From IMG/VR virus record IMGVR_UViG_3300046507_000505, positions 1 through 36,019 of that record: 36,019 nt of DNA, one strand, 5' to 3'. The notes under the pieces were generated by a model. The model was not told the DNA's origin and made no database searches. It saw nothing but the letters and a program-made list of their open reading frames with translations. This document shows positions 20,548-28,939 of this stretch, piece after piece. A program made the position numbers and the translations under genes. The stretch is from a virus. Within the stretch, counting starts at the first letter, position 1. The number at the start of each line of letters is the position of its first letter.

Positions 20548-21216
20548 ATGTCCACCGAGGGGATGTGGCTTGAATTCGTGGACGAGGCGCTTAAGGGCGC
20601 CATGGACGATGGCGCGGAACGCGTCGAACTCGCCGAGGTGCGCCGCCTGGTCGCCCAGGTCGAGGCGTCGATGGTTACCGAGCATGACAAACCTGGCCGA
20701 GGCACTTCTGACGCAGCGCTCGCCGCGGAGATCTTCCGCAGCCAAGCCGCCGTTGGCGTAAAAAAGCAAGATGCCGAGCGTGCAGAAGGGCACGCCTGGG
20801 ATCTGAAGCTGTTCGATTCGGTCATCGCGCACGGCCAGGCGTCGCTGAAGGCAATTTTCCTAGTCGCTGGCGGATCTGCCGCGGCTGTCCTGGCATTCCT
20901 CGGTCACCTCGTTACTGAGAAGGCTCCCGCGATTTACGTGCATGCGGCGGTGTCAGGCGTGAAGTGGTTTGGCGCCGCGCTGGTAGCCGCTACGCTCGCT
21001 CAAGGACTCACGTGGGTTTCGCAAGCGCTGTATGCGCGGGAGCGATCGGGCGGTGACGTATGGCGAAGGTGGGGCGATCGCCTGCGAAACGTTGTTGCTG
21101 CCTTCGGCTTTGGCGCGATCATCCTGGTCTGCGTTGGCATCCAACAGTCGGCGGCACCGTTCGCGAATTACGCGCCGCCTGTAGCTGTGCCCTGCGCTCC
21201 TGCAGCAGCGCATTGA
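20548..21216 (+). CDS. three-TM membrane protein downstream of repressor
   Basis: This 222-aa protein has a hydrophilic, helical N-terminal 95 residues (VDEALKGAMDDGAERVELAEVRRLVAQVEASM ...) followed by three probable membrane helices: about 99-120 (SLKAIFLVAGGSAAAVLAFLGHLV), 136-158 (GVKWFGAALVAATLAQGLTWVSQ) and 183-203 (VVAAFGFGAIILVCVGI). It begins 9 bases after the repressor stop with GGGGG in front, so it is co-transcribed with the repressor and expressed in the lysogen. This suggests a lysogenic-conversion or superinfection-exclusion role. Family not recognised. Its 3' end overlaps the convergent small gene at 21119-21298 by 98 bp. Confidence 0.8.
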   Translation: MSTEGMWLEFVDEALKGAMDDGAERVELAEVRRLVAQVEASMVTEHDKPGRGTSDAALAAEIFRSQAAVGVKKQDAERAEGHAWDLKLFDSVIAHGQASLKAIFLVAGGSAAAVLAFLGHLVTEKAPAIYVHAAVSGVKWFGAALVAATLAQGLTWVSQALYARERSGGDVWRRWGDRLRNVVAAFGFGAIILVCVGIQQSAAPFANYAPPVAVPCAPAAAH

Positions 21217-21298
21217 TCTTCGGAAGCATGGAGCGCGGCACGCGCACTGGAACCGTGCTCTCGCCGTAAGGTGCGCGCATCGGTTTCTCGCGTGTCAT
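21119..21298 (-). CDS. small basic RHH-like protein after gene D
   Basis: This is a 59-aa frame read from the ATG at 21298, which overlaps the TGA of gene D (ATGA). The sequence MTREKPMRAPYGESTVPVRV, then PRSMLPKINALLQERRAQLQ, resembles small phage proteins with a YGE-V-RVP strand followed by a helix, as in ribbon-helix-helix domains. The coupling to D argues that it is real despite its length. Its 3' third lies antisense to the end of the membrane protein gene on the other strand. P2 has ogr at this place, so this may be a regulator that replaced it. Confidence 0.65.
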   Translation of the reverse strand: MTREKPMRAPYGESTVPVRVPRSMLPKINALLQERRAQLQAARNSRTVPPTVGCQRRPG

Positions 21299-22374
21299 GC
21301 AGTCGCCTCGCCGGTATCCGCTTCGCCATCGTCAGTTGCCTCCGCGCCTTCGTCTTCGGCGGGGTGGTCGGCGGCAGTCGCCTTGTTTTCGAGCTCGATG
21401 CGCGTGATGTATCCGCCATCGCCGGACAACGTGTGCGTAGCCTTCGACACGATCCACTCGTAGCCGCCGATCTCGTCGCCCCAGCCGTCGAGCTTCACCG
21501 GCATTTCGGGGAGCACGTCCGGCCGGCCGGCCGCCAGCGTGAGCTCGAAGGTGGCAGCACCGCGTTTAACGCGTGCCATCTCGGCGGACGCCGCGCGCCT
21601 GGCGTCCTCTGCGTTCGCGTACTGGCCGCGAAGTACCTTGATGTGACCCGTGTCGCCGGCGAGCGCTGTCTTGCCCTGGGCGGCATCTACGTCGTGCCAG
21701 CGCGCTCGGACGCCGGTATACGCGTTCCGCTCGGCGACGTGGAAGCGGTGGCGATCGCCGGACGCCCTGGTAATGGTCAGAAGTGGAAGGGCTGTGCCGC
21801 TCACCGTGGCGGCTTTCCCGATGGGCGCAAAGATCAGATAGCCATTTTTCACCGTCGCAACGGCGTCCCACAGGTGTCCGAGGCGCCGGAGCAGGGCGAT
21901 GTCGCTCTCGGTTTGGTCGATCTGCGACACGGTGATCGAGGCCAGCGCCGGCGACACGCGCGGGGTAAGACCATTCTCGCCGGCGATGACGTTCACCAGG
22001 TGGCCCACGGTCGTGTCGGAAAAGCTGCGTTCCTTTCGGGTGTTGATCGACGTGGCCAGCTTCGCGCTGCGACCGTGCACGGTGATGAGGTCGGGCGTTC
22101 CAGCGTGCTCCACCTCGTCCACGATGTAGGAGCCCTGCAGCTGCACGCCCGTGCCCTCGAATCCGATCATTACCGATGCCGTGACGCCGCGCCGGGGCAT
22201 CGCCACACGGCCGTCCGTGGCGTCGAACGACATATCCAGCTGGTCGGCATGGCCCTCGCGGCTGGTCGTGATCGTGAGCTCGCTCAGGCGGTCTTTCAGG
22301 CGTTCGGTGATGTCCTTGCCATCCACCTCCACCCGGTACATCGCCCTGGTGAGTTTCGTCGGTGCGGTCGGCAT
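21295..22374 (-). CDS. D: baseplate hub / late control protein D
   Basis: This is a 359-aa homologue of P2 gpD (about 387 aa), the gp27-like hub linking tail tube and spike. Recognisable segments are YRVEVDGKDITERLKDRLSELTITTSREGHADQLDMSFDA, the SDIALLRRLGHLWDAVATVKNGYLIFAP block and the C-terminal GGYEWIVSKATHTLSGDGGYITRIELENK. The final 25 residues are acidic and low-complexity. The ATG at 22374 overlaps the TGA of U; a GTG one codon earlier is the alternative. It is the last tail gene of the operon apart from the small gene coupled to its stop. Confidence 0.95.
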   Translation of the reverse strand: MPTAPTKLTRAMYRVEVDGKDITERLKDRLSELTITTSREGHADQLDMSFDATDGRVAMPRRGVTASVMIGFEGTGVQLQGSYIVDEVEHAGTPDLITVHGRSAKLATSINTRKERSFSDTTVGHLVNVIAGENGLTPRVSPALASITVSQIDQTESDIALLRRLGHLWDAVATVKNGYLIFAPIGKAATVSGTALPLLTITRASGDRHRFHVAERNAYTGVRARWHDVDAAQGKTALAGDTGHIKVLRGQYANAEDARRAASAEMARVKRGAATFELTLAAGRPDVLPEMPVKLDGWGDEIGGYEWIVSKATHTLSGDGGYITRIELENKATAADHPAEDEGAEATDDGEADTGEATA

Positions 22375-22808
22375 CACGCGGCCTTCTGCGCCGGCGCCGA
22401 GGGCGCCTCGTCTGCCGGCATACCGTCGTCGCGGGTGAGCGTGAGGGAGAAATCGACGATACGCGGCGTGCCGTCATCCAGGTGGCCCCGCTGCGTCGAT
22501 TGAATGCTGTCGATGTGGTACGTGCCATAGACATAGCCGGCGCCGTCGACCAGCACATAGGGCTCGCCTCCGCGGCCCATTTCTTCCAGCTGCGTGATCG
22601 ACGAGAGGCGGCCTGTGACCGCCGGCGCGACGACGCCGGTGATCGTGATCGATTCCTCACCTGGGCCCAGCTTCTGGAACGCATCGCGCTGGCCGACGCG
22701 AACCGCGGCCGCGTGCTTGAACTGCATGCTCCGCTGCAGCTGGTGATACCCGGCGGTGGCCATGCCGAACGCGAAAGGTCCGAGGGCGAGTTGGTGCATG
22801 CCTGCCAT
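22374..22808 (-). CDS. U: tail protein U (tail terminator type)
   Basis: This is a 144-aa homologue of P2 gpU (about 159 aa). Typical are LALGPFAFGMATAGYHQLQRSMQFKHAAAVRVGQRDAFQKLGPGEESITITGVV and GGEPYVLVDGAGYVYGTYHIDSIQSTQ. It is thought to act at the end of the tail tube/baseplate in P2-like tails. The ATG at 22808 lies 2 bases after the stop of T, and its stop overlaps the start of D. Confidence 0.95.
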   Translation of the reverse strand: MAGMHQLALGPFAFGMATAGYHQLQRSMQFKHAAAVRVGQRDAFQKLGPGEESITITGVVAPAVTGRLSSITQLEEMGRGGEPYVLVDGAGYVYGTYHIDSIQSTQRGHLDDGTPRIVDFSLTLTRDDGMPADEAPSAPAQKAA

Positions 22809-22810
22809 GC

Positions 22811-25657
22811 TTAATCCTCATCCGAAAACGCCGATCGCTTGCGCGCATCGGCCTGGCGGCGCTGGTTGTCCAGCGCGTTGTTGATGGCGGCCGTGGCCTC
22901 CTGGTGGCTCATGCCGCGGGCATCGACGTGCACCTGGTAGGTGTCGCCGGCGGCCGGGGCCGAGCCGATCGGGCGCGGGGTGACGATCGAGGCGTTGGCG
23001 CCGCCGGCACTGCCGATCGGGTTGCGCGCGATCGCGTCGGAGATCTGCCGGGCGCGCTCGCTATCGCCGGGCATGATCCATTGCAGGGGTTCAGGGGTCG
23101 CGGCGGTGCCGCTGATCTTCTGCCACATGGCGTAGAGACGCTCGATCACCGCGCGCACGGCCTGGATCTTCGTTTCGATCCATTCCAGCGCGGTGCTGGC
23201 TGCGTCTTTCAGGCCGGACCACAGGTTGCCGAAGAATTCCGACACCGGGCCCCAGGTCGTCACGACCCAGCCGGCGGTATTGCCGATGGCCTCGCCAAGC
23301 TTCACGAACATGCGCACGCCGAACGTGATGCCCTCCACGACCCAGCCCAGCACCTGGCCGATCACCGTGCCGAAGCTCACGCCGCTCGCCCGGGCGCCAT
23401 CGAGCTCGGCCGTGGTGGACTTCACCGGCTCGATCAGCTTCACGAACCACTGCCATGCCGCGCCCAGCCATCCAGCAAGCACGCCGAACGCATTCCCAAG
23501 CGGCGCCAGGTCTTCGCGAACCTTGGCCAGTGCCGGCGAGATGCCCTGGGCAGTGCCCTGGCCGACACCCTGGAACCATGCCTTGATCGGCTCCCAATAC
23601 TTGCGGATGGCCAGCGCCACAGCGATCACGACGAGCAGCACTGCGCCGATGGCAATGGCGGTGCCGGCAGAGACGCCCGCAATCGCCGTCAGCACGCCGC
23701 GCGCCGCCAGCCCGACCCGCGACAGCAGTCCAGCCTGCGCTGCGCCTGCGGCGGCTGTGGAGCCGGCCGCGGCCGCACCGCTGCCAGCCGCGGCCGCGGC
23801 GCCGCCAAGGATGCGACCCATGGCCAGGCGGATGCCGGTGGCCTTGAAGGCGAAGCGGAGCAGGGCGAACTGGCTGAGTAAGCCACCCAGGGCGATCATC
23901 AGGCCGCCGGCAGCGGTCAGGATGAGGCCGAAGCCGCCGGCGACGGCCGTGAGGCCTTTGGCGATGCGTGGGTGGGCCGCGGCGAACCCATTGAGGCCCT
24001 TGATCGCGCCCACGAGCTTGGTGAGCGCACTGACGTACATCGGGAGGATTTGCGTGCCGAGCTCCCGGTACAGGTCGCGCTTCTTCGCCTCGAGGTCGAG
24101 TTCCATGCCGCCGGCGGTACCGGCGCCCTCGCGGTAAAGCGCTTCGACGCCGTATGCCTTCGGCGCCGCGGCCAGGTGCTTGGCAATGTTGGCGCGTTCC
24201 AGGTACAGCGAGGCGAACAGATCGCCGCCCTTGCGACCGGAGAACAGCGCATTGATCTTGCTGACCACCTGTTGATCGTTCAGCGCGCCGCCCGGGTTGA
24301 GCTTGGGCACTACGCGCGTCATCAGGAATTCGAACGGGTTGGAACGGTAGAGCTCGCCGTCCTTGAGCGCGTCCGGGAGCAGCTTGGTGACGTGCCCGGT
24401 CTTGCCGTACTTCACCGCTCCCTTGTTGAGCAGGCCCAGCTGCGAAAGCTCTTCTGCCGCCTGTTGCGTCGTGCGCCCTGCAGCCCAGTTCTGGTAGCCC
24501 GTCGCGAGGCCGGTACCGGTGCGGTTGCCGCCCATTTCCTGCATGGTGTGGAGCAGGCCAAAGAAGAACGAGGTGTCGTCCAGCTGCTTCGCGGCGACAC
24601 CACCGGTTTTAATCATGTTGAGCAGGTCTTCAGGCTTGACCGTGCCACTCGACGACACATAGGCCTGCGTGGCGAAGTCCAGCACCCGCTTCAACGTCTC
24701 CGGGTTCTTCGCCGCGCCGCGGAGCTCGGCAACCTTGAGCAGATCCATGAACATCGTCTCGGCGTTGTCGCCGTGGCCCTCGCCGTGGCCGCCCTGCGCC
24801 ATGACCGACTCGATGCCGAACTTCATTTGCGCGAGGTAGGGTGCAACCTCCTGCGCCTCGTGCATATCGCGCAGGACGCTGTTGGCTTCCTTCACGAGCT
24901 TGAGATTGTCCGTCGCGCTCGATCCCACCACATCCATGCTGCGGGCGAACTTCACCGCGTCGTCGACGGCGGCATCGCCGATGCCCTGGGCGCGCAACTG
25001 CGCCACCTGCTGCTGGAACGCCTTGGCCTCGTCGATCGTCGGCCGGACCGCGCTCAGCACGCCGTGGCCGGTGGCCAGCGCCGCGGCGCCGCCAATGGCG
25101 ATGTTCGCTCCCACCGCCTGCGTTGCGTGCATTTGGGTACGAGCGGCGGCCATGCGCTGCTGTTGCTGCCCGATCGCGGACAGCCGCTTTTGCTGCGTGG
25201 CCATCTGGGCGTTCGTCGCAGCCACCTGGCCGGCCAGCGAACGCTGGGCTGCACCCATGGCCTTCGTGTCGATGCCGGCGGCGCCCAAGGCCGTGCGCAT
25301 GCTGCCCAGCTTCTGCGTGTTGGCCTGGTACTGCCGTTCCAGGGCGGCGGCCTGCCGGCGCGCCGCGCCGAACTCGCGCACCTGGGCCCGGGTGGGGTTG
25401 TTTGTGCCGGCGATCGCCTTGCCCAGGGCGGTGGCGTTTTCGCGGGCCGTCTTCAACTTCCCCTGCAGGTCGCGCGTGCCGGCGCGGAGCTCGCGGAAGC
25501 CCTTGAGATCGTCCTGGGCCTTCTGCAGCTCCTTTAGGCGCTGGCGGGTATCGCGCAGCGCCTTCGCGGACTGTGTGGCCTGGCCGGTGATGGATTTCAG
25601 GGGTGCCGTGGCCTTCTCGATCAGCGACAGCACCACGCTCAGTTTCAGATCCGCCAT
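22811..25657 (-). CDS. T: tail tape measure protein (gpT-like)
   Basis: This 948-aa protein sets tail length and is ejected with DNA; P2 T is about 815 aa, so a slightly longer tail is predicted. The N-terminal 200 residues are coiled-coil (TQSAKALRDTRQRLKELQKAQDDLKGFRELRAGTRDLQGKL). A middle region carries VLDFATQAYVSSSGTVKPEDLLNMIKTGG. Two strongly hydrophobic stretches lie at about 560-600 and 650-690 (AIGAVLLVVIAVALAI). The C-terminus ends in YQVHVDARGMSHQEATAAINNALDNQRRQADARKRSAF. Position between E' and U is as in P2. Confidence 0.96.
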   Translation of the reverse strand: MADLKLSVVLSLIEKATAPLKSITGQATQSAKALRDTRQRLKELQKAQDDLKGFRELRAGTRDLQGKLKTARENATALGKAIAGTNNPTRAQVREFGAARRQAAALERQYQANTQKLGSMRTALGAAGIDTKAMGAAQRSLAGQVAATNAQMATQQKRLSAIGQQQQRMAAARTQMHATQAVGANIAIGGAAALATGHGVLSAVRPTIDEAKAFQQQVAQLRAQGIGDAAVDDAVKFARSMDVVGSSATDNLKLVKEANSVLRDMHEAQEVAPYLAQMKFGIESVMAQGGHGEGHGDNAETMFMDLLKVAELRGAAKNPETLKRVLDFATQAYVSSSGTVKPEDLLNMIKTGGVAAKQLDDTSFFFGLLHTMQEMGGNRTGTGLATGYQNWAAGRTTQQAAEELSQLGLLNKGAVKYGKTGHVTKLLPDALKDGELYRSNPFEFLMTRVVPKLNPGGALNDQQVVSKINALFSGRKGGDLFASLYLERANIAKHLAAAPKAYGVEALYREGAGTAGGMELDLEAKKRDLYRELGTQILPMYVSALTKLVGAIKGLNGFAAAHPRIAKGLTAVAGGFGLILTAAGGLMIALGGLLSQFALLRFAFKATGIRLAMGRILGGAAAAAGSGAAAAGSTAAAGAAQAGLLSRVGLAARGVLTAIAGVSAGTAIAIGAVLLVVIAVALAIRKYWEPIKAWFQGVGQGTAQGISPALAKVREDLAPLGNAFGVLAGWLGAAWQWFVKLIEPVKSTTAELDGARASGVSFGTVIGQVLGWVVEGITFGVRMFVKLGEAIGNTAGWVVTTWGPVSEFFGNLWSGLKDAASTALEWIETKIQAVRAVIERLYAMWQKISGTAATPEPLQWIMPGDSERARQISDAIARNPIGSAGGANASIVTPRPIGSAPAAGDTYQVHVDARGMSHQEATAAINNALDNQRRQADARKRSAFSDED

Positions 25658-25658
25658 C

Positions 25659-25778
25659 TCACTCTGCCTTTGCGCCGCTGCGTTCGACGGCGCGTTCGTG
25701 CCACATCATCAGTTCAGCCGGCCCCATCGCATCCATCTCGCGGGGCGGCCAGTGGAAGACAACGGCCAGGTCGGCCAT
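25659..25778 (-). CDS. E': gpE' reading frame (GpE family tail protein), mainly a frameshift extension
   Basis: The 39-residue segment MADLAVVFHWPPREMDAMGPAELMMWHERAVERSGAKAE is the conserved GpE/E' C-terminus of P2-like tail assembly chaperones. It could start at the ATG at 25778, but its frame is open upstream into gene E and is reached by a -1 shift at the slippery site 25826-25832. The fused E+E' product would be 141 aa (P2 E+E' is about 142 aa). It ends one base before the start codon of T. Frameshifted chaperones assist tape-measure and tube assembly. Confidence 0.9.
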   Translation of the reverse strand: MADLAVVFHWPPREMDAMGPAELMMWHERAVERSGAKAE

Positions 25779-25786
25779 TACGTCTT

Positions 25787-26083
25787 CTACGCGGTCGGGA
25801 AGCTTTCCTTCGCCTGCCTGGTCAACAAAAAACCGGACACCTCCACGCCCAGCTGCACCAGGTCGGCGGGATCGAGGTTGGCGAAGTCGGCCTTGAACAG
25901 CGGCGGCGTCGTGATGCGCGGCAGAACGACTTCGAGGGCGCCGACGTCCATGTTGAGGACGTTGACCAGCGAGGTGCCGCGGAGCTCGCCGGCGGCGGGC
26001 TTGCGTACCTCGATCTTCTCGATCAGCTGCTCGCCACGCTGCAGCGGGGTTTCGAGTACGACGGTCTTGGAGATTGCGTTCAC
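25787..26083 (-). CDS. E: tail assembly chaperone E
   Basis: This is a 98-aa homologue of P2 gpE (about 91 aa): TVVLETPLQRGEQLIEKIEVRKPAAGELRGTSLVNVLNMDVGALEVVLPRITTPPLFKADFANLDPADLVQLGVEVSGFLL. It starts at a GTG (26083) with AAGGAA six bases upstream. Near its end the zero frame reads GGT TTT TTG, giving T_TTT_TTG for a -1 shift into E'. Most ribosomes should terminate at 25787; a fraction makes the longer product. Gene order FII-E-E'-T as in P2. Confidence 0.94.
   Translation of the reverse strand: MNAISKTVVLETPLQRGEQLIEKIEVRKPAAGELRGTSLVNVLNMDVGALEVVLPRITTPPLFKADFANLDPADLVQLGVEVSGFLLTRQAKESFPTA
25826..25832 (-). promoter_or_regulatory. programmed -1 frameshift site TTTTTTG
   Basis: Heptamer T TTT TTG in the zero frame of E matches the X XXY YYZ rule and the slippery sequence type known for P2 E/E'. 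Shifting here joins ...EVSGFF to VDQAGEGKLPDRVEDVMADLAV in frame with E'. Confidence 0.88.
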
Positions 26084-26143
26084 GGTGGTTCCTTTCGAAT
26101 CGAAGATGGGGAGAGGCGCCCCAGGGTGGGGCGCCGAGGTGAG

Positions 26144-26656
26144 TTACCAGTCGCCGATGGCGTTGCGTTCGGCGGCCTTGATGTCGCGGCCGTTGATCCG
26201 TACGACGTTGGCCAGCAAGTCGATGAAGATGACTTCGACACCGTTGATCGTGAGGCGGTACACGGCCAGCGCCTTGTTGTATTTCCACTCGTTGATCGTC
26301 TGCGCCTTGGCGTCACCCGGATCGATTTCCGAGTAACGACCCCGCGTGTAGATCTCCACCGCGTCCGGCGCGCCGGTGGCATCGTTCTGATAAGCGCCCA
26401 GGTAGCGCGAAGTGACGGCATCGACGGTGGTAGCGCCGAACGAGCTCAGGGCATCGATGCGGAAGCCGCCGGTGGTCACGCCGAGCTCGAGCTTTTCCAT
26501 GCCCAGATCCACCTGCACCGGACCGGCCATGCCGCCGTTGATGATCTCTTCCATCTTGCGAGTGAGCTTCGGCAGGGTCAGGCTCGACACCTCGCCGGAC
26601 CATTTCACGCCGTCCTGGAAGTAGTTGAAGTTTTTGAGTACGCGGGGGAGGCTCAT
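26144..26656 (-). CDS. FII: major tail tube protein FII
   Basis: This is a 170-aa homologue of P2 gpFII (about 172 aa), the inner tube of the contractile tail. Clear matches are the start MSLPRVLKNFNYFQDGVKWSGEVSSLTLPKLTRKMEEI, the GGMAGPVQVDLGMEKLELG block and the C-terminal YNKALAVYRLTINGVEVIFIDLLANVVRINGRDIKAAERNAIGDW. It follows FI by 54 bases and precedes E by 60. Confidence 0.96.
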   Translation of the reverse strand: MSLPRVLKNFNYFQDGVKWSGEVSSLTLPKLTRKMEEIINGGMAGPVQVDLGMEKLELGVTTGGFRIDALSSFGATTVDAVTSRYLGAYQNDATGAPDAVEIYTRGRYSEIDPGDAKAQTINEWKYNKALAVYRLTINGVEVIFIDLLANVVRINGRDIKAAERNAIGDW

Positions 26657-26710
26657 GGAGCGTTGTCTCCGTCAGGGAAGGGAAGCCGGCGGCCGAAGCC
26701 GCCGGTGGGG

Positions 26711-27886
26711 TCAGGCGGCGGCGTTCGTGATCGCCGAGGACAGGTCGGCGAAGAACTCGTCGGTGAAGGTCTGCTGCAGGCCGATCTGCTCGAACGGCGG
26801 CACCGGGGTGTACTCGTAGGAGATCTTGAACTTGCCGTTCTTCATCTCGTCCGTGCTGTTGAGGTCCGGGTTCCAGTAGGCGCGGAAACCCAGCAACATG
26901 CCGTCGCGCTTGAACTGCGCACCCTTGGCGTTGAAGCCGTCGATCACTTCGCGGATCAGCACCGGCGAAACCGGCTTGTCGGCGTAAGAGAACATCGCCT
27001 CGGCCATCGAGTCGGCCAGCACCTGGGCCGTGCGCGTGTAGCTCTCGAAGATGAACTGCGCGTCGTCGCAGGTGCGCGAGCCCCAGAAGCGATAGCCGTT
27101 GCGGCCGATGAGCGTGGTGATGCCCTGGGCGTTGAGCAGGTCCGCGTCCGTGCCGGTCTGCTGGAACGCGAAGTAAACGTCCTTGTTGATGCCGGTGATG
27201 CCGTTGACCGGCACGTTCGACAGCGTCTTGTGCCAGCCCACCGTCTGATCCAGCTGGGCACGCAGGCCGAGCGCGACGGCGATGGTCAGGGCCGTGGCGG
27301 TCTTGCTCGTCGTGGTGTCGAAGTAGGTGAAGTCCGGCCAGATGAGCATGAGCTCACGCGCGCTGAACTGCTGGCGATAGATCAGGCAGTCCGCCACCGT
27401 CTCGCCATCGCAGTAGGCGTAGGCGAAGCCGCGCAGCTTCTGCGCGACCGTTGCCAGCGCGGTCACTACTTCGTGGCTGTCCAGGCCCGGACAGCCGAGG
27501 ATGCGCGGACGCACGCCCAGCTTGGCCTCGGCCGTAAGCAGCGCCTGCATGCCGGTGTAGTTGCCGTCAGCGCTGGTGCCGCCGATGACATTGGTGCTCG
27601 TCTGCGCGTCGTCAGCACCCGCGGCGACGCGGACGACAACGACCGGGCACGACACCTGGTCAGAGATGTGCTGCAGGGCCTTGGCCAACGTGCCGACGAC
27701 GCCCGCCTTGCCGATGAGCGACTTCGGGTTGGTGACCAGGACGGCGGTGTTCAGCGGGAATGCGATCGCGTCGGCGTCCGTGCCGGTGGCCACCAGGCCG
27801 ATCACGGCAGTGGACACGGTCTTGACGGATAGACCGGCGGCGTTGACTTCTTCGACGGTGGCGCCGTGGTGGTATTCGGTGGCCAT
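26711..27886 (-). CDS. FI: tail sheath protein FI
   Basis: This is a 391-aa contractile sheath protein (P2 FI about 396 aa). It begins MATEYHHGATVEEVNAAGLSVKTVSTAVIGLVATGTDADA and has the family segments FPLNTAVLVTNPKSLIGKAG, GITTLIGRNGYRFWGSRTCDDAQFIFESYTRTAQVLADSMAEAM and a C-terminal FKISYEYTPVPPFEQIGLQQTFTDEFF. In P2 an Ogr-dependent promoter precedes FI; no copy of the Ogr-type palindrome is seen in the 25-bp gap here, so FI is probably transcribed from the V promoter. Confidence 0.97.
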   Translation of the reverse strand: MATEYHHGATVEEVNAAGLSVKTVSTAVIGLVATGTDADAIAFPLNTAVLVTNPKSLIGKAGVVGTLAKALQHISDQVSCPVVVVRVAAGADDAQTSTNVIGGTSADGNYTGMQALLTAEAKLGVRPRILGCPGLDSHEVVTALATVAQKLRGFAYAYCDGETVADCLIYRQQFSARELMLIWPDFTYFDTTTSKTATALTIAVALGLRAQLDQTVGWHKTLSNVPVNGITGINKDVYFAFQQTGTDADLLNAQGITTLIGRNGYRFWGSRTCDDAQFIFESYTRTAQVLADSMAEAMFSYADKPVSPVLIREVIDGFNAKGAQFKRDGMLLGFRAYWNPDLNSTDEMKNGKFKISYEYTPVPPFEQIGLQQTFTDEFFADLSSAITNAAA

Positions 27887-27911
27887 AGGGGCTCCTGGTG
27901 GTGTGGGCGGC

Positions 27912-28565
27912 TTAGTTGCCGTTGACGTTCTGATACGTGTAGATCGTGGTGTCCGAGCGTTTCACGCCGTTCTTGTAGAGGTGAAGAACGATCGTCGCGT
28001 TCGACGTGGCGTCCGTGCCGACGAGAGTGGCCATCGCGTATGCCCGGCAAGCGTGGTCCGCGGTCATCGCGTACTGCGTACCGTTGTTCGGTGCATCGCA
28101 CTCGATGCCGTTTGAGCCGCTTCCGATGGTCGATTGGTTGGATAGGCTGTAGTCGAAATTGCAGGCCCACTGCGATGCTGGCGATCCGTCCGTCAACCAG
28201 GTGCCGGATGCCACCGTGGTGATGTTCGACGTGCTACGCCACCGCTGGATCTGCCAGGTGCCATTGGCGGATACCAGGAACCTGAAACCTGCCTGGCCAC
28301 GCGACTGGTTGTTGTCGCTGAATGACTGGCCGTTGCACGACAACGCGTAGACCGCCGTTCCCTTGCCCGCCCACTGCTTGCCGACGTCACCGACGCCGGC
28401 GGCGTTGAAGCCGCAGTAGGGCCCCGGCGTGCCGTAGGCGGCGGAGGCATACCGCGTGCCGGCGTTGCCTCCGACCTTCATGCCGGCGGCGAGATAGCCG
28501 TTGCCGATGACGTCGGGGTCATAGAGGTTTTCGAGGTCGTTGCCGGCGGCCTTGTAACCAGGCAT
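27912..28565 (-). CDS. unrecognised probable structural protein, 217 aa
   Basis: This is a 217-aa Gly/Asn/Ser-rich, probably beta-structured protein (MPGYKAAGNDLENLYDPDVIGNGYLAAGMKVGGNAGTRYASAAYGTPGP...). The central part FRFLVSANGTWQIQRWRSTSNITTVASGTWLTDGSPASQWACNFDYSLSNQ resembles tail-fibre or adhesin repeats in composition, and the end (TIVLHLYKNGVKRSDTTIYTYQNVNGN) looks like a beta-sandwich edge. It lies between the fibre-related genes and the sheath, in the late operon, so a virion or fibre-associated part is likely. No homologue comes to mind. Confidence 0.75.
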   Translation of the reverse strand: MPGYKAAGNDLENLYDPDVIGNGYLAAGMKVGGNAGTRYASAAYGTPGPYCGFNAAGVGDVGKQWAGKGTAVYALSCNGQSFSDNNQSRGQAGFRFLVSANGTWQIQRWRSTSNITTVASGTWLTDGSPASQWACNFDYSLSNQSTIGSGSNGIECDAPNNGTQYAMTADHACRAYAMATLVGTDATSNATIVLHLYKNGVKRSDTTIYTYQNVNGN

Positions 28566-28570
28566 ATCGG

Positions 28571-28939
28571 TTAGCCCTCGGCGCCCGGGAGGACAGGCGT
28601 GGACGCCGCAACAACGGCGTAGGCTTCGTCATACAGGGCGGCGTAAGCGGCCTTGATGAGCAGCACGATGCCGCCGACCGACACGTTGCTGAGGTCGGCG
28701 TTGGTGACCGGATCAACGAGGCTTTCACCGAACTTGCGCGGAGCGATCTCGTAGACCGTCTTGTCCAGGTTGTACCAATCGCCGCCGATCGACAGCCATT
28801 TTTCATCCTGGAACAGGTGCGGGCGAGACTGGAAACGCACCGTGGCGGCCTGCGATTCCGGGTTGTAGAACAGATACGTGTTCTCGGCGATCATTTCGCG
28901 GACGATGCCTTCCGCGATGGTCTCGGTGCGGGGATTCAC
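28571..28939 (-). CDS. unrecognised protein in the tail fibre module, 122 aa
   Basis: This 122-aa protein (MNPRTETIAEGIVREMIAENTYLFYNPESQAATVRFQSRPHLFQDEKWLSIGGDWYNLDKTVYEIAPRKFGESL...) occupies the place of the P2 fibre-assembly chaperone G, but does not look like it. It starts with a GTG overlapping the fibre stop (GTGA) and ends 6 bases before the next ATG. It may assist fibre folding or be a virion component. No motif recognised. Confidence 0.75.
   Translation of the reverse strand: MNPRTETIAEGIVREMIAENTYLFYNPESQAATVRFQSRPHLFQDEKWLSIGGDWYNLDKTVYEIAPRKFGESLVDPVTNADLSNVSVGGIVLLIKAAYAALYDEAYAVVAASTPVLPGAEG

Noticed and set aside
23972-25537. 521-codon open frame on the plus strand and related long frames opposite T
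   Set aside because: Antisense shadow of the tape measure gene, His/Arg/Leu-rich with no domain.
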